A DNA stretch of 64,000 nucleotides from Flavobacterium undicola (GCF_009909155.2 NZ_JAAAPM020000012.1:1-64000), one strand, 5' to 3'; numbered from the stretch's first letter, positions 18,823 to 28,245 are shown. Notes: generated by a model from the letters alone, not told the origin. Numbers and translations are program-made.

Positions 18823-18845
18823 TTTTTGCCCTGTAAAATAATATT

Positions 18846-19439
18846 ATGATGTTGACAAAAGCTGAAAGAACAAAACAATTTATCATAGAAACAGCGGCAC
18901 CAATTTATAATCAAAAAGGAATTTCAGGAGCTAATATTGATGATGTCCTGGATGCTACAAAATTGACAAAAGGCTGTCTTTATGGTCATTTTGAGAACAA
19001 AGAAGATCTCTCCCTGCAGGTTATTGATTATATGATTGAAAATAATTCCAAAAAATTAGTTTCAATGATCAGCAAAGAGAAAACAGCTAAAGGAAAAATA
19101 TTTACCTATTTTGATTTTTATAAAGATCCAATAGAAACTCATATTAAAGGTGGCTGTCCTTTAATTAATATGGCTGTTGAATCTGACGATAATTTTCCTG
19201 TTGTTAAGGAAAAAATAGCCGAAGTATTTAGACAAGGCCAAAATATGTTTGTTGAAATTTTAAAACAAGGTATTCAAAATGGAGAATTTTCTAACGACCT
19301 CTTACCTGAAATTTATGCTTTTAAAGCTGTTGCCGCAATTGAAGGAGCAGTTGTTATGTGCCGCATTATGAATACAGCAAAACCAATGCAGGGATTGATA
19401 AAAAGTTTAAAAGTTGAACTAGGAAATTATTCAGTTTAA
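18846..19439 (+). CDS. TetR/AcrR-family transcriptional regulator
   Basis: 197 residues. The N-terminal HTH covers about residues 7-50, with TKQFIIETAAPIYNQKGISG, IDDVLDATKLTKGCLYGHF and ENKEDL. The C-terminal domain has GCPLINMAVE, typical of the TetR subgroup that controls SDR and MDR reductase genes in Bacteroidota. Three copies of an ACT-N4-AGT palindrome flank the gene, one over its own promoter and two between it and the downstream operon, so it most likely represses itself and the four genes after it. Confidence 0.9.
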   Translation: MMLTKAERTKQFIIETAAPIYNQKGISGANIDDVLDATKLTKGCLYGHFENKEDLSLQVIDYMIENNSKKLVSMISKEKTAKGKIFTYFDFYKDPIETHIKGGCPLINMAVESDDNFPVVKEKIAEVFRQGQNMFVEILKQGIQNGEFSNDLLPEIYAFKAVAAIEGAVVMCRIMNTAKPMQGLIKSLKVELGNYSV

Positions 19440-19454
19440 TTTTTTACATTAAAA

Positions 19455-19470
19455 TATACTTTTTAGTCTA
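19455..19470. promoter_or_regulatory. TetR-type operator copy 2
   Basis: TATACTTTTTAGTCTA, same ACT-N4-AGT core with flanking TA, in the spacer between the TetR gene and the SDR gene. Confidence 0.68.
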
Positions 19471-19518
19471 TAGTTGATTGGTGAAAAAGCAGAAGAATAA
19501 GTGAAACAGCTTATAAAA

Positions 19519-19534
19519 TATACTAAAAAGTCTA
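19519..19534. promoter_or_regulatory. TetR-type operator copy 3
   Basis: TATACTAAAAAGTCTA, the same palindrome with the opposite spacer strand, 39 bp before the SDR start. Its distance of 64 bp from copy 2 is close to six helical turns, so both could be bound on one face. Confidence 0.68.
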
Positions 19535-19572
19535 AAAGTGATCTAAAAACTAATTTATAAAATAAAATAATT

Positions 19573-20370
19573 ATGAAACAAACAATTTTAATAACAGGTG
19601 CATCATCAGGTTTTGGTTTGCTAATTGCAAACGAGCTACACAAAAAAGGTTACAACGTAATTGGTACAAGCAGAAACCCGGAAAAGTATACATCATTACC
19701 ATTCAAAATGATAGCTTTAGACCTAGATTCAGAGCAATCCATAAACACTTTTTCTGAAAGAATTTTCAAGGAAATAAATCAATTAGATATTTTAATCAAT
19801 AATGCAGGTTTTTTAGTCTCGGGCATTGCAGAAGAAACACCAATTGAATTAGGAAGACAACAATTGGAAACCAACTTTTGGGGAACCATCAAGGTAACAA
19901 ACGCTGTATTGCCTTATTTTAGAAAACAAAAATTTGGCAAAATTATAACCGTGGGTTCAATTGTTGGGTTGGTATCATTCCCTAATGCTGCTTACTATGC
20001 CGCTTCTAAACACGCATTGGAAGGCTATTTCAAAGCATTGCGTTACGAATTGAATGGGTTTAATATTAACGTAGCTATGATTGAACCGGCTGCTTTTAAA
20101 ACAAACATTGTAGATAACTCATCATCACCAGTAAATAAAATTGAAGATTACAATGTATTAAGAGGAAAAATCGAAAATTTCACTAAGGATTTGGTAGAAC
20201 AAGCCGAAGACCCTTCAATGGTAGCAGAAAAAGTGCTTAAAGTAGTCCAGGCAAAAAATCCTAAATTTAGAAACATTGTTGGAAAGGGTACTTCTACGTT
20301 ACTGAATCTTCAACATTTCGCTTATGGGATTTTAGAAAAAAATGTTCTCAAAAAATTAAATAATTTTTAA
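19573..20370 (+). CDS. Short-chain dehydrogenase/reductase
   Basis: 265 residues, classical SDR fold. Seen: the NAD(P) site TGASSGFG (near residue 8), NNAG, the active-site Ser in TVGSIVG and the YYAASK pair of Tyr and Lys. Arg residues after the second strand (TSRNPEK) favour NADP. Start of a run of four genes behind two operator copies; the substrate is unknown. Confidence 0.9.
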   Translation: MKQTILITGASSGFGLLIANELHKKGYNVIGTSRNPEKYTSLPFKMIALDLDSEQSINTFSERIFKEINQLDILINNAGFLVSGIAEETPIELGRQQLETNFWGTIKVTNAVLPYFRKQKFGKIITVGSIVGLVSFPNAAYYAASKHALEGYFKALRYELNGFNINVAMIEPAAFKTNIVDNSSSPVNKIEDYNVLRGKIENFTKDLVEQAEDPSMVAEKVLKVVQAKNPKFRNIVGKGTSTLLNLQHFAYGILEKNVLKKLNNF

Positions 20371-20379
20371 AATAAAAAA

Positions 20380-21384
20380 ATGAAAGCATTTATAATAAAA
20401 AAATACAGTAAAAAAGAAAAATTACAACTTACCGAAGTAGCGGAACCAATTGTAAAAGGAAATGAGGTTTTGGTTCAAATTCACGCAGCAGGTGTCAATC
20501 TTTTAGATTCGATGATAAAGCGGGGAGATTTCAAACTCTTTTTGCCTTATAAGACCCCGCTCATAAATGGGCACGATATGGCTGGAACTGTAGTTAAAGT
20601 AGGCTTGGCTGTTAAGAATTTTAAAATTGGTGATGAAGTTTATTCAAGAGTAGGAGATTACAGAATAGGCACTTTTGCTGAATTTATTTCTGTAAATGTA
20701 AGCGATTTATCTTTGAAACCTAAAAATCTTACAATGGAAGAAGCCGCATCTATTCCATTAGTCGGATTAACTTCCTGGCAGGCTCTTGTTGAAATTGGAA
20801 AGCTAAAGAAAGGACAAAAAGTTTTCATTCAGGCTGGTTCCGGAGGTGTAGGTACTTTCGCAATTCAATTAGCGAAATACCTGGGAGCTTTTGTGGCAAC
20901 CACAACAAGTACAACTAATATAGATTTAGTAAAAAGTCTTGGTGCTGATTTAGTAGTTGACTACAAAAAAGAAGATTTTGAAACCAAACTTAAAGATTAC
21001 GATTTGGTGTTACATAGTAATCGTGACCCAAAAATTCTTGAAAAATCACTGCGCATTCTAAAATCCGGCGGACAATTAATTTCTCTAGTCGGACCACCAA
21101 CACCTGAATTTGCCGATGCACTTGGTTTGTCTTGGCCTTTAAAATTGGTGATTAACCTATTAAGTTTTAGTGCAAGAAAAAAGGCAAAGAAACAGAATGT
21201 ATCTTTTAAATTCCTGTTTATGAAAGCAGAAGGAAAACAATTAGAACAAATTACCCAGCTCATAGAGTCAGGTGTCATAAAACCAGTTATTGACAAAGTT
21301 TTTCCATTTGAACAAACCAACGATGCTATGGCTTATGTAGAATCGGGTAGAACTAAAGGCAAGGTGGTTATAAAAGTAAAATAA
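20380..21384 (+). CDS. NADP-dependent medium-chain oxidoreductase (QOR-like)
   Basis: 334 residues. The GroES-like part has QIHAAGVNLLDSMIKRGDF and PLINGHDMAGTVVKVG; the Rossmann part has QAGSGGVGTFAIQLAKYLGA. No zinc ligands are seen. It lies 9 bp after the SDR gene and 31 bp before a second, paralogous enzyme. It is related to both 17540-18463 and 21416-22363 but clearly diverged from them, so the three are not recent duplicates. Likely a quinone or enone reductase. Confidence 0.87.
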   Translation: MKAFIIKKYSKKEKLQLTEVAEPIVKGNEVLVQIHAAGVNLLDSMIKRGDFKLFLPYKTPLINGHDMAGTVVKVGLAVKNFKIGDEVYSRVGDYRIGTFAEFISVNVSDLSLKPKNLTMEEAASIPLVGLTSWQALVEIGKLKKGQKVFIQAGSGGVGTFAIQLAKYLGAFVATTTSTTNIDLVKSLGADLVVDYKKEDFETKLKDYDLVLHSNRDPKILEKSLRILKSGGQLISLVGPPTPEFADALGLSWPLKLVINLLSFSARKKAKKQNVSFKFLFMKAEGKQLEQITQLIESGVIKPVIDKVFPFEQTNDAMAYVESGRTKGKVVIKVK

Positions 21385-21415
21385 TCCTAAAAACAAAGTA
21401 ATCTTAAAAACAAAA

Positions 21416-22363
21416 ATGAAAGCAATAATCTTAAATGAAGCAGGCAGTGTTGATAATCTACAATTTGTAGATATTGTAAAACCAACAATTAAGGATAATG
21501 AAGTTTTGGTAAAAACAATTTCATTAAGTGTCAATCCAGTTGATTATAAAGTAAGATCAAGTGATGGAGCATTAAATTGGATTCTCGGTGCAGACAGACC
21601 AGCAATTATAGGTTGGGATTTGTCAGGAAAAATAGTTGAAGTTGGAGAAAACGTGACAGATTTCAAAATTGGTGATCCTGTTTTTGGAATGGCAAATTTC
21701 CCCGGAAAAGGAAATACTTATGCAGAATTTGTTGCAGTACCATCAGCACATTTAACCTTGAAACCTGCAAATGTTTCTCACCAGGAAGCAGCATCGGCTA
21801 CACTTGCAGCACTTACGGCCTGGCAAACTTTGGTAGAAAGAGGGAATGTGAAAAAAGGAGACAAAGTGTTAATTCACGCAGCATCGGGCGGCGTTGGACA
21901 CTATGCCACACAAATTGCTAAACATTTTGGAGCTTATGTAATTGGTACTTCATCAGCAAAAAACAAGGGATTTGTTTTACAAAATGGAGCAGATAAACAT
22001 ATAGATTATGCAACAGAAAATTTTCAAGACATAGTTTCAGACGTTGATTTTGTGTTAGATACCATTGGAGGTGATACTATTTTAAAATCATTAGATATAA
22101 CAAAACAAGGTGGAACAATTGTTTCAATTGCAAATAGCAATATTTCTAATGAAGAGCTTGAAAAAGCAAAATCAAAAGATGTGAATTTATCGTTTCTACT
22201 TGTACAGTCATCAGGTGATGATATGTTGCAAATTGCACAGTTAATGGAAAAAGGCATATTGAAATCGCACGTTTCCAAAACATTTTCTTTTGATGAGATT
22301 GGTGAGGCTCATTTGTATTTAGAAAAAGGCAGAACTGTTGGCAAAATTGTAATAAATATTTAA
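21416..22363 (+). CDS. NADP-dependent medium-chain oxidoreductase (QOR-like)
   Basis: 315 residues with VNPVDYKVR, IGWDLSGKIVEVGENV and the nucleotide-binding HAASGGVGHYATQIAKHFGA. Third enzyme of the set between 17.5 and 22.4 kb. It lacks zinc ligands. The substrate is not predictable from sequence; operon context suggests detoxification of reactive carbonyls under TetR control. Confidence 0.87.
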   Translation: MKAIILNEAGSVDNLQFVDIVKPTIKDNEVLVKTISLSVNPVDYKVRSSDGALNWILGADRPAIIGWDLSGKIVEVGENVTDFKIGDPVFGMANFPGKGNTYAEFVAVPSAHLTLKPANVSHQEAASATLAALTAWQTLVERGNVKKGDKVLIHAASGGVGHYATQIAKHFGAYVIGTSSAKNKGFVLQNGADKHIDYATENFQDIVSDVDFVLDTIGGDTILKSLDITKQGGTIVSIANSNISNEELEKAKSKDVNLSFLLVQSSGDDMLQIAQLMEKGILKSHVSKTFSFDEIGEAHLYLEKGRTVGKIVINI

Positions 22364-22400
22364 GTATAATTTTGAAACTGTTGATTAAAAAATAAAATAT

Positions 22401-22787
22401 ATGAAAAAAATAGTTAATGCTTTAGTAGCGCTAAGTATTATTACAGTATTATTATTAGGGGGCAAAAATATGTTTTTCCCTTCAGATACATTAGAATTGT
22501 ATGGTATAGATTTAAAGGGAGCATTAATCCATAATACATTTCGTGGAGCCATAAGTGGAACGCTTATAGGAATTGGGCTGATGTTACTTATGGGTTTGCG
22601 GACTAAAAATAAAACTTGGTATCAATCTGCTCTATTGCTTGTATCAGTAATACTTTTTGGCAGAATATATAGCATTATAGTTGATGGTTGGGCAGATGCA
22701 TTAATGCCACCAATAGTAGTAGAAGTTTTTTTAGTTGTTGTATTGTACTTTGCTTCTAAACAATTAAATGCTACTAAAAACAAGTAG
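22401..22787 (+). CDS. DUF4345-like four-helix membrane protein
   Basis: 128 residues with four hydrophobic helices (about 5-23, 45-68, 75-95, 103-122). The phrases LRGAISGTLIG-like (here FRGAISGTLIG) and FGRIYSIIVDG fit the DUF4345 family of small inner-membrane proteins often found beside redox genes. Last gene of the TetR-controlled set, 38 bp after the previous gene. Function unknown. Confidence 0.7.
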   Translation: MKKIVNALVALSIITVLLLGGKNMFFPSDTLELYGIDLKGALIHNTFRGAISGTLIGIGLMLLMGLRTKNKTWYQSALLLVSVILFGRIYSIIVDGWADALMPPIVVEVFLVVVLYFASKQLNATKNK

Positions 22788-22799
22788 AGTTGCTTACTT

Positions 22800-24248
22800 T
22801 TATTCGTCTTTTTTCTTTAAAAAACGTCCTCTCGGCTCATCACCTTCGTGAAGCACTATATCAGAATGTAAGAACTGTGCGGCATCGGCTGAATCTTTCA
22901 CTTTAGTAGCAGAGCGTTCTAACATTTCCGCTTCAAACTCACTTAATACACTTTCTCTTATTCCGGCTTTTCTCCATTCAGATAAAGGTCGGCATCCTTT
23001 AAAAATCCTGCGAGCCAGCTTGAGCGCATCCAGCAGTGCTTGATTTGCCCCTTGTCCTTTGAATGGACTCATGGGGTGAGCTGCATCTCCAATCAGAGTT
23101 GCTTTTCCTGCTTTCGATAATAATTCTGAACTGAGTAATTCCCGGTCATACACGGGATAGCCCGAAATTTGAGCTTCTAAAGTTGCCGCTAAAATTTCAG
23201 GTATAGGACTGTGCCACTGTGTTCTACGGAAGGCTTCTTCTTTGAGTGCTTGAGGTCCTTGAACACTTAATTCCTTTGCTGCATTTTCTGTCATTGGAAA
23301 GCTAAGCTGCCACATTACTGATTCTGAGTTGAAAGGCATGATGTAGATTCGTTCATTGCCATTGGCGGTTTGAAATACAGTAGCCGAGTCCAGTAAAGGA
23401 TTGTTAAGACCTTCGAGAGCACTCAAAGGACAAATACCCAAAATCACTATACAATCCAGATAACGCAAAGGAGTAGTCTCTTCACCAATCAATATTCTTC
23501 GAACCGAACTACGAATACCATCGGCTCCAACCACCAAATCTGCTTTGTAGCTTTTGATTTCACAGTTCACTTGAAAGTTGAGATTAACAGCTTCATCCTC
23601 AGATTCCTTAAAATCCACTAACTGGTGTCCCCAATGTACCATATTCTGTCCGCCAAGCTGTTGAAGTAATGTTAAACGTAAAGATTGTCGTGCGATATGC
23701 ACATTGGTACGTTTCTGAAAGGTTTTCGCATCTGAGGCTATCCACTTTCTGATACCCCATTCACCAATAACTTTTCCATCGGTAGTATGAACCAAATGTC
23801 TTGTGGAAATCACACCTTCTTCTAACGAAAAAATACCCAATCCCTCAATTGCCTTACTCGCTTGTTGTAGAGTGAGTCCATAGCCTTGAGATCGGGCTTC
23901 GAAGTTATTATCGCGTTCAAAAAGTGTAAAAGGGATTCCGCGGTGTAAACAAGCCACAGCCAGAGCTACACCGCCAATACCACCGCCAACAATAGCAACA
24001 TGCGGGTAGTTTTCTTTATCCGCTATAGGAGGACTGGCAGCGGGAATCAAACCGGATCCGGAACATTTAATGCAACTGTGTAAGTGTCCTTTAGGGCGAA
24101 CAGGAGTAATTCCTTCACCATTCGATTTTTCAAATTCATCTAATGCTTTCCGGTAGCGGAGTCGTGCTTTATCGCTGAGTCCACGACTTTTTTTGCCTCG
24201 TCCCTTACATTCGGGACAAATAGTCCAGCTTAGTTCTTTGTTTTCCAC
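22800..24248 (-). CDS. FAD-dependent monooxygenase with N-terminal double CxxC motif
   Basis: 482 residues. Residues 10-70 hold two DnaJ-like zinc motifs, CPECKGRG and CIKCSGSG, joined by a basic segment. From about residue 80 a class A flavin monooxygenase follows: the dinucleotide fold VAIVGGGIGGVALAVACLHRG, the DG motif VGADGIRSSVRR, and the second FAD site LIGDAAHPMSPFKGQGANQAL. Such enzymes hydroxylate aromatic or antibiotic substrates (compare TetX and salicylate hydroxylases). The start is a GTG at 24248, chosen because the zinc motif needs it and no ATG is nearby. The 3' end is duplicated at 18549-18607. Confidence 0.82.
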   Translation of the reverse strand: MENKELSWTICPECKGRGKKSRGLSDKARLRYRKALDEFEKSNGEGITPVRPKGHLHSCIKCSGSGLIPAASPPIADKENYPHVAIVGGGIGGVALAVACLHRGIPFTLFERDNNFEARSQGYGLTLQQASKAIEGLGIFSLEEGVISTRHLVHTTDGKVIGEWGIRKWIASDAKTFQKRTNVHIARQSLRLTLLQQLGGQNMVHWGHQLVDFKESEDEAVNLNFQVNCEIKSYKADLVVGADGIRSSVRRILIGEETTPLRYLDCIVILGICPLSALEGLNNPLLDSATVFQTANGNERIYIMPFNSESVMWQLSFPMTENAAKELSVQGPQALKEEAFRRTQWHSPIPEILAATLEAQISGYPVYDRELLSSELLSKAGKATLIGDAAHPMSPFKGQGANQALLDALKLARRIFKGCRPLSEWRKAGIRESVLSEFEAEMLERSATKVKDSADAAQFLHSDIVLHEGDEPRGRFLKKKDE

Positions 24249-24456
24249 TTTTTTCTTGATTTACAGCACAAAACTACTTTTTTCAAATTGAAAAGGAAAG
24301 GATTTATCAGCGCTATTTTATTGAAGTTTTCTTCAAATACTGTGAAAAATGGTTTGTAAATAGCTCTTTTTAAATTTTTAAGAATGACTATTAAAAGTTT
24401 TTTAATGTAAATTAGCTCCGTATTTGAGATACAAAACTTCCTTTATATTATTTTAA

Positions 24457-25305
24457 ATGAAATGGATTACTAGAGAAAGACCTAAAATAGACCGAATTGC
24501 CTGCCCTTGGTTAATTAAAAAATTTGTTGATCCGGAAGCTGAATTCATTTATGTCCCATTCAGCGATGTTTTAGATAAAGCAAAAGAATTAGACGCTATT
24601 CCTTTTGATATCCCCGATACCGAATACACGCATTATAACGAGCAAACTACCTTTGATTATATCATCAAAAAACATCAAATTGATGATGCAGCCGTTTTAA
24701 TTATTGCAGGAATTGTACGTGGTGCAGACACTGACCAACATGATATTGCACAAGAATCGGCGGGACTTTGGGCTATTTCTGCCGGACTTTCTTATAATAT
24801 TACCGATGATGCTAAATTGTTAGAAACAGGAATGGTTCTTTATGATGCGCTATACAGCTGGGCCACTCATCTATACAAACAGAATCATTTACAAAATAGT
24901 CCTTTTGAAAACTTATTACATCAGGTTTATAATAAGTTGTTGAATGAAAAAAAATCTAAAAACAAAAAAACACCTACTTGGGTCAAGGATTTAAAAGAAA
25001 TGATTCAGGATCAAATTGACACTCAATTTACATTTGATTTAAAACAAATTTCAAATGATTTGGAATTGAATCCTTCGTATTTATCCAGAGAGTTTTCTAA
25101 ATACTTCGAAGATTTAAATTTTGGTGATTATGTGCGGAAATTGCGAATTGAAAAAGCAATTAATCTAATTGAGAATTCATCGTATACACTAACTGAAATA
25201 GCCTATAGAACCGGTTTTTCAGATCAAAGTCATTTTACCAGAATTTTCAAATTGCATACCGGAAAAAATCCATCATCTTACCGTAAAAAAAACACAAAAA
25301 AGTAA
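24457..25305 (+). CDS. ChrB-type chromate sensor fused to AraC HTH
   Basis: 282 residues. Residues 1-135 match the chromate-resistance ChrB domain (ITRERPKIDRIACPWLIKKF, FDIPDTEYTHYNEQTTF, GIVRGADTD). Residues 175-280 are an AraC double HTH with LELNPSYLSREFSKYF and LTEIAYRTGFSDQSHFTRIF, ending GKNPSSYR. ChrB proteins regulate chromate efflux; here the sensor is linked directly to a DNA-binding domain, so the product probably activates the chrA gene 0.6 kb downstream. It reads divergently from the monooxygenase. Confidence 0.88.
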   Translation: MKWITRERPKIDRIACPWLIKKFVDPEAEFIYVPFSDVLDKAKELDAIPFDIPDTEYTHYNEQTTFDYIIKKHQIDDAAVLIIAGIVRGADTDQHDIAQESAGLWAISAGLSYNITDDAKLLETGMVLYDALYSWATHLYKQNHLQNSPFENLLHQVYNKLLNEKKSKNKKTPTWVKDLKEMIQDQIDTQFTFDLKQISNDLELNPSYLSREFSKYFEDLNFGDYVRKLRIEKAINLIENSSYTLTEIAYRTGFSDQSHFTRIFKLHTGKNPSSYRKKNTKK

Positions 25306-25383
25306 TTCAGATACAAAAGGTAAATACTATACTATTTCTACCTTTTTAGTATGATTAGTTTTGCATTCATAATAAATAACGTT

Positions 25384-25884
25384 ATGATACAAATTAGACA
25401 TGCTATTATTTTAGTTTTACTGGTATTGAGTACCACTGTTTTTTCACAAACCACTTATCCTAAAATTACAGGATACTTTGGTATATTGCATCCGTTAGTT
25501 TCGATTAATAAAGATGAAACGACGGTGAATTTTAGAGATTATTATGCTGTAGGTTTCCCAACAGGAATTAACATCTGGAAAAGTGAAAAAATCGGATTTT
25601 CTTTCGAAATTGTTCCTAGTATAAAAGACGATCAGGGAGTCAGTAAGGTAAACAATTTATTAATCCATCCTGGAGTTTTAGTAGCTTTAGGCCATGGATA
25701 TACCTTTGCAGGAAGAGTTGCATTCGAAACTAGTGGAAGATATGGTGTAACACCGGTATTTAATAAAACAATAAAGAAAAACGCCAATAGTAGTTACTTT
25801 GTAGCTGTGCCACTACCAGTTCGATTTGGTAATGACCACCCAGCAAGTTTTACGCTAGGTTTTCAATTTGGAATTGCCTTTTAA
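25384..25884 (+). CDS. Secreted or outer-membrane protein of the chromate locus
   Basis: 166 residues from the ATG at 25384 (the longer frame starting at 25351 would put the signal sequence out of place). A signal peptide ends near VFSQ. The remainder alternates polar and hydrophobic residues (TFAGRVAFETSGRYG, YFVAVPLPVRFG, SFTLGFQFGIAF) and ends in an aromatic residue, as small outer-membrane beta-barrels do. It lies between the ChrB-AraC regulator and chrA, 12 bp before the latter, and may form the outer-membrane part or a helper of chromate handling; this is context only. Confidence 0.7.
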   Translation: MIQIRHAIILVLLVLSTTVFSQTTYPKITGYFGILHPLVSINKDETTVNFRDYYAVGFPTGINIWKSEKIGFSFEIVPSIKDDQGVSKVNNLLIHPGVLVALGHGYTFAGRVAFETSGRYGVTPVFNKTIKKNANSSYFVAVPLPVRFGNDHPASFTLGFQFGIAF

Positions 25885-25896
25885 ATTATTTAGACT

Positions 25897-27060
25897 ATGA
25901 CTGAAAAACCAAAATATACATTAAGAGAATTAACTCTGTATTTCTTAAAATTGGGCACCATTGGATTTGGTGGCCCAGTAGCATTGATTGGCTACATGCA
26001 CCGTGATTTAGTTGAAGATCGAAAATGGATCTCAGAAGAGGAGTATAAAGAAGGCCTGGCTTTAGCACAATTAGCTCCGGGGCCTTTAGCAGCTCAATTA
26101 GGAATCTATTTAGGATTTGTTCATTATAGAATTTTGGGCGCTACACTGGTAGGCTTTGCATTTATACTGCCTTCGTTTATAATGGTCGTATTATTAGGGA
26201 TAATCTATAAATTATTTGGCGGCTTATTATGGATACAAGCTGTGTTTTATGGTGTTGGTGCAGCCGTTGTTGGGATTATAGCGCTGAGTTCTTATAAACT
26301 TACATTAAAATCAATTGGTAAATTCAATCTGGATTCTTTTAAATCGAAATGGATGTTGTGGTTGTTTTTTATTCTGGCTACAGTTATAACTTATGTAACT
26401 GAACAAGAACAAATTTTATTGTTTATAGCTGCCGGTCTTTTATATATGCTGGTAAAAGCTTGTCCTAAATGGTGGAATGTAAGTACAGTAAACTCTTTAG
26501 TTCTTGTTCCATTTGCTTTTTGGAGTTATGAAAGCACAACGCTAACAAAAATAGCTGTTTTCTTTACTGAAGCAGGTGCTTTTGTTTTTGGAAGCGGATT
26601 AGCCATTGTTCCTTTTTTACATTCAGGTGTAGTGGTAGAAAATCAATGGTTAACAGAACAACAGTTTCTGGATTCGGTTGCTGTAGCGATGATTACACCA
26701 GGTCCTGTTGTTATCACAGTGGGGTTTATTGGGTATTTAGTCGAAGGTTTCTCAGGAGCATTAGTGGCAGCTCTGGCTACATTTTTACCTTGTTATTTCT
26801 TCACCATTGCAATGGCTCCATATTTTAAAAAAATATCAAAAAATGAGCCTGTAAAAGCATTTGTAGAAGGTATTACCGCTGCAGTTGTAGGTGCTTTAGT
26901 AGGTTCGGTAATTGTAATAGCAAAAAGAAGTATAATTGATGTTCCAACAATAGTCATAGCTATTTTAAGCATTGCTGCTTTACTTTATTACAAGAAAATT
27001 CAAGAGCCTTATATCATTGCTGTTGCTGCCGTTTTAGGACTTATGATAAAACTAATATGA
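25897..27060 (+). CDS. chrA: Chromate transporter ChrA
   Basis: 387 residues, a long-chain CHR protein with two homologous halves. The first half has LGTIGFGGPVALIGYMHRDL and LAPGPLAAQLGIYLG; the second has GAFVFGSGLAIVPFLH and MITPGPVVITVGFIGYLV. About ten hydrophobic helices. It exports chromate across the inner membrane using the proton gradient. Its regulator is the ChrB-AraC fusion at 24457. Confidence 0.93.
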   Translation: MTEKPKYTLRELTLYFLKLGTIGFGGPVALIGYMHRDLVEDRKWISEEEYKEGLALAQLAPGPLAAQLGIYLGFVHYRILGATLVGFAFILPSFIMVVLLGIIYKLFGGLLWIQAVFYGVGAAVVGIIALSSYKLTLKSIGKFNLDSFKSKWMLWLFFILATVITYVTEQEQILLFIAAGLLYMLVKACPKWWNVSTVNSLVLVPFAFWSYESTTLTKIAVFFTEAGAFVFGSGLAIVPFLHSGVVVENQWLTEQQFLDSVAVAMITPGPVVITVGFIGYLVEGFSGALVAALATFLPCYFFTIAMAPYFKKISKNEPVKAFVEGITAAVVGALVGSVIVIAKRSIIDVPTIVIAILSIAALLYYKKIQEPYIIAVAAVLGLMIKLI

Positions 27061-27082
27061 AGTCAAAAATCAAGTTTTTTAT

Positions 27083-27133
27083 AAACACCCAATTGATTGT
27101 TAGTATTATACAATCAATTGGGTGTTTTTTTTT
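27083..27133 (+). terminator. Rho-independent terminator after chrA
   Basis: AACACCCAATTGATTG pairs perfectly with CAATCAATTGGGTGTT across an 11-nt loop and runs into nine T's. Confidence 0.92.
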
Positions 27134-27240
27134 ATTTCCAATACGAATGCATCGTATTTTAACTTCGTATTAGTATTTAATAGCATCAATAGCAATTTTA
27201 CAATTCTTACCTTTGTATATACAAATAAGAAGCTGCTTTC

Positions 27241-28245
27241 ATGACTACAAATACACTTTCCAAAATTAAAATATCCGTTCTCGATTTAGCAATAGTTAGA
27301 GACGGAGGAAATCCTGCCGACACTTTTAAAAACAGTTTAGACTTGGCTCAAAAGGTCGAAAAGTGGGGCTACAACCGATTTTGGTTAGCAGAACATCACA
27401 ATATGCAAGGTATTGCCAGTACTGCAACTGTCGTATTAATTGGTCACATAGCTGCTGGAACTTCAACCTTAAGAGTAGGTTCTGGCGGAATTATGCTTCC
27501 CAATCACGCTCCTTTGATAGTAGCCGAACAGTTTGGAACTTTGGCCACGCTTTTTCCTGACCGAATTGATTTGGGCTTAGGACGCGCGCCAGGAACCGAT
27601 CAGTTTACAGCTGCGGCTTTAAAAAGAGACGAACATGCCGCTATGGAATTCCCTTCTAATGTAGAAGAATTACAACGTTATTTATCTGAAGGCAACAAAA
27701 ATGGACGTGTTCGAGCCTTTCCCGGAGAAGGATTGGATATTCCAATTTGGATTTTAGGTTCCAGTACTGATAGTGCCTATTTGGCCGCTTCTTTAGGTTT
27801 GCCTTACGCTTTTGCAAGTCATTTTGCACCTGCTCAATTGCATAACGCATTAGCTATTTACAGGAGAAATTTCAAAGCATCAGTGCAATTAAAAGAACCT
27901 TATGTAATAGCTTGTGTGAATGTAATTGCTGCCGATACAGATTATGAAGCGGAGCGATTAGCGACTTCGTTTAAAAAATTATTCCTTGGAATCATCACTG
28001 GAAACAGGCAGCAACTAAAAGCACCAGAAGTACCTAATGAAGATTTTATGGATCCAATGGAAGAAGCAGCACTGCAACAAATGATTCAGTATACTTTTAT
28101 TGGTAGCCCTGAAAAAATTAAAAAAGAATTGGAAAACTTTATCGAAATTACTCAAGTTGATGAATTAATGGTTGCTTCTGCAGTTTACGAACACGAGGCG
28201 AGATTGCATTCGTATAAAATTTTAGGACAATTAAATAAAGGATAA
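27241..28245 (+). CDS. LLM-class flavin-dependent oxidoreductase
   Basis: 334 residues, luciferase-like monooxygenase TIM barrel of the MsnO8/YhbW group. Seen: [11 protein letters not shown] at the first strand, [38 protein letters not shown] and [11 protein letters not shown]. The family uses FMNH2 supplied by a reductase; its substrate here is unknown. A possible -7 element TACCTTTG lies at 27208-27215. Monocistronic between a terminator and a repeat. Confidence 0.9.
   Translation: MTTNTLSKIKISVLDLAIVRDGGNPADTFKNSLDLAQKVEKWGYNRFWLAEHHNMQGIASTATVVLIGHIAAGTSTLRVGSGGIMLPNHAPLIVAEQFGTLATLFPDRIDLGLGRAPGTDQFTAAALKRDEHAAMEFPSNVEELQRYLSEGNKNGRVRAFPGEGLDIPIWILGSSTDSAYLAASLGLPYAFASHFAPAQLHNALAIYRRNFKASVQLKEPYVIACVNVIAADTDYEAERLATSFKKLFLGIITGNRQQLKAPEVPNEDFMDPMEEAALQQMIQYTFIGSPEKIKKELENFIEITQVDELMVASAVYEHEARLHSYKILGQLNKG

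Larger units (their letters stand above)
18464..18845. other. Gene-free spacer with gene remnant and TetR-type operator
   Basis: This 382-bp spacer holds a degraded copy of the 3' end of the FAD monooxygenase gene (18549-18607), a phrase GACTGTCCTAAAAGG near 18493 that looks like an insertion-sequence end but has no partner I can find, and, at its right end, the promoter and operator of the TetR gene. No open reading frame in it looks real. Confidence 0.6.
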
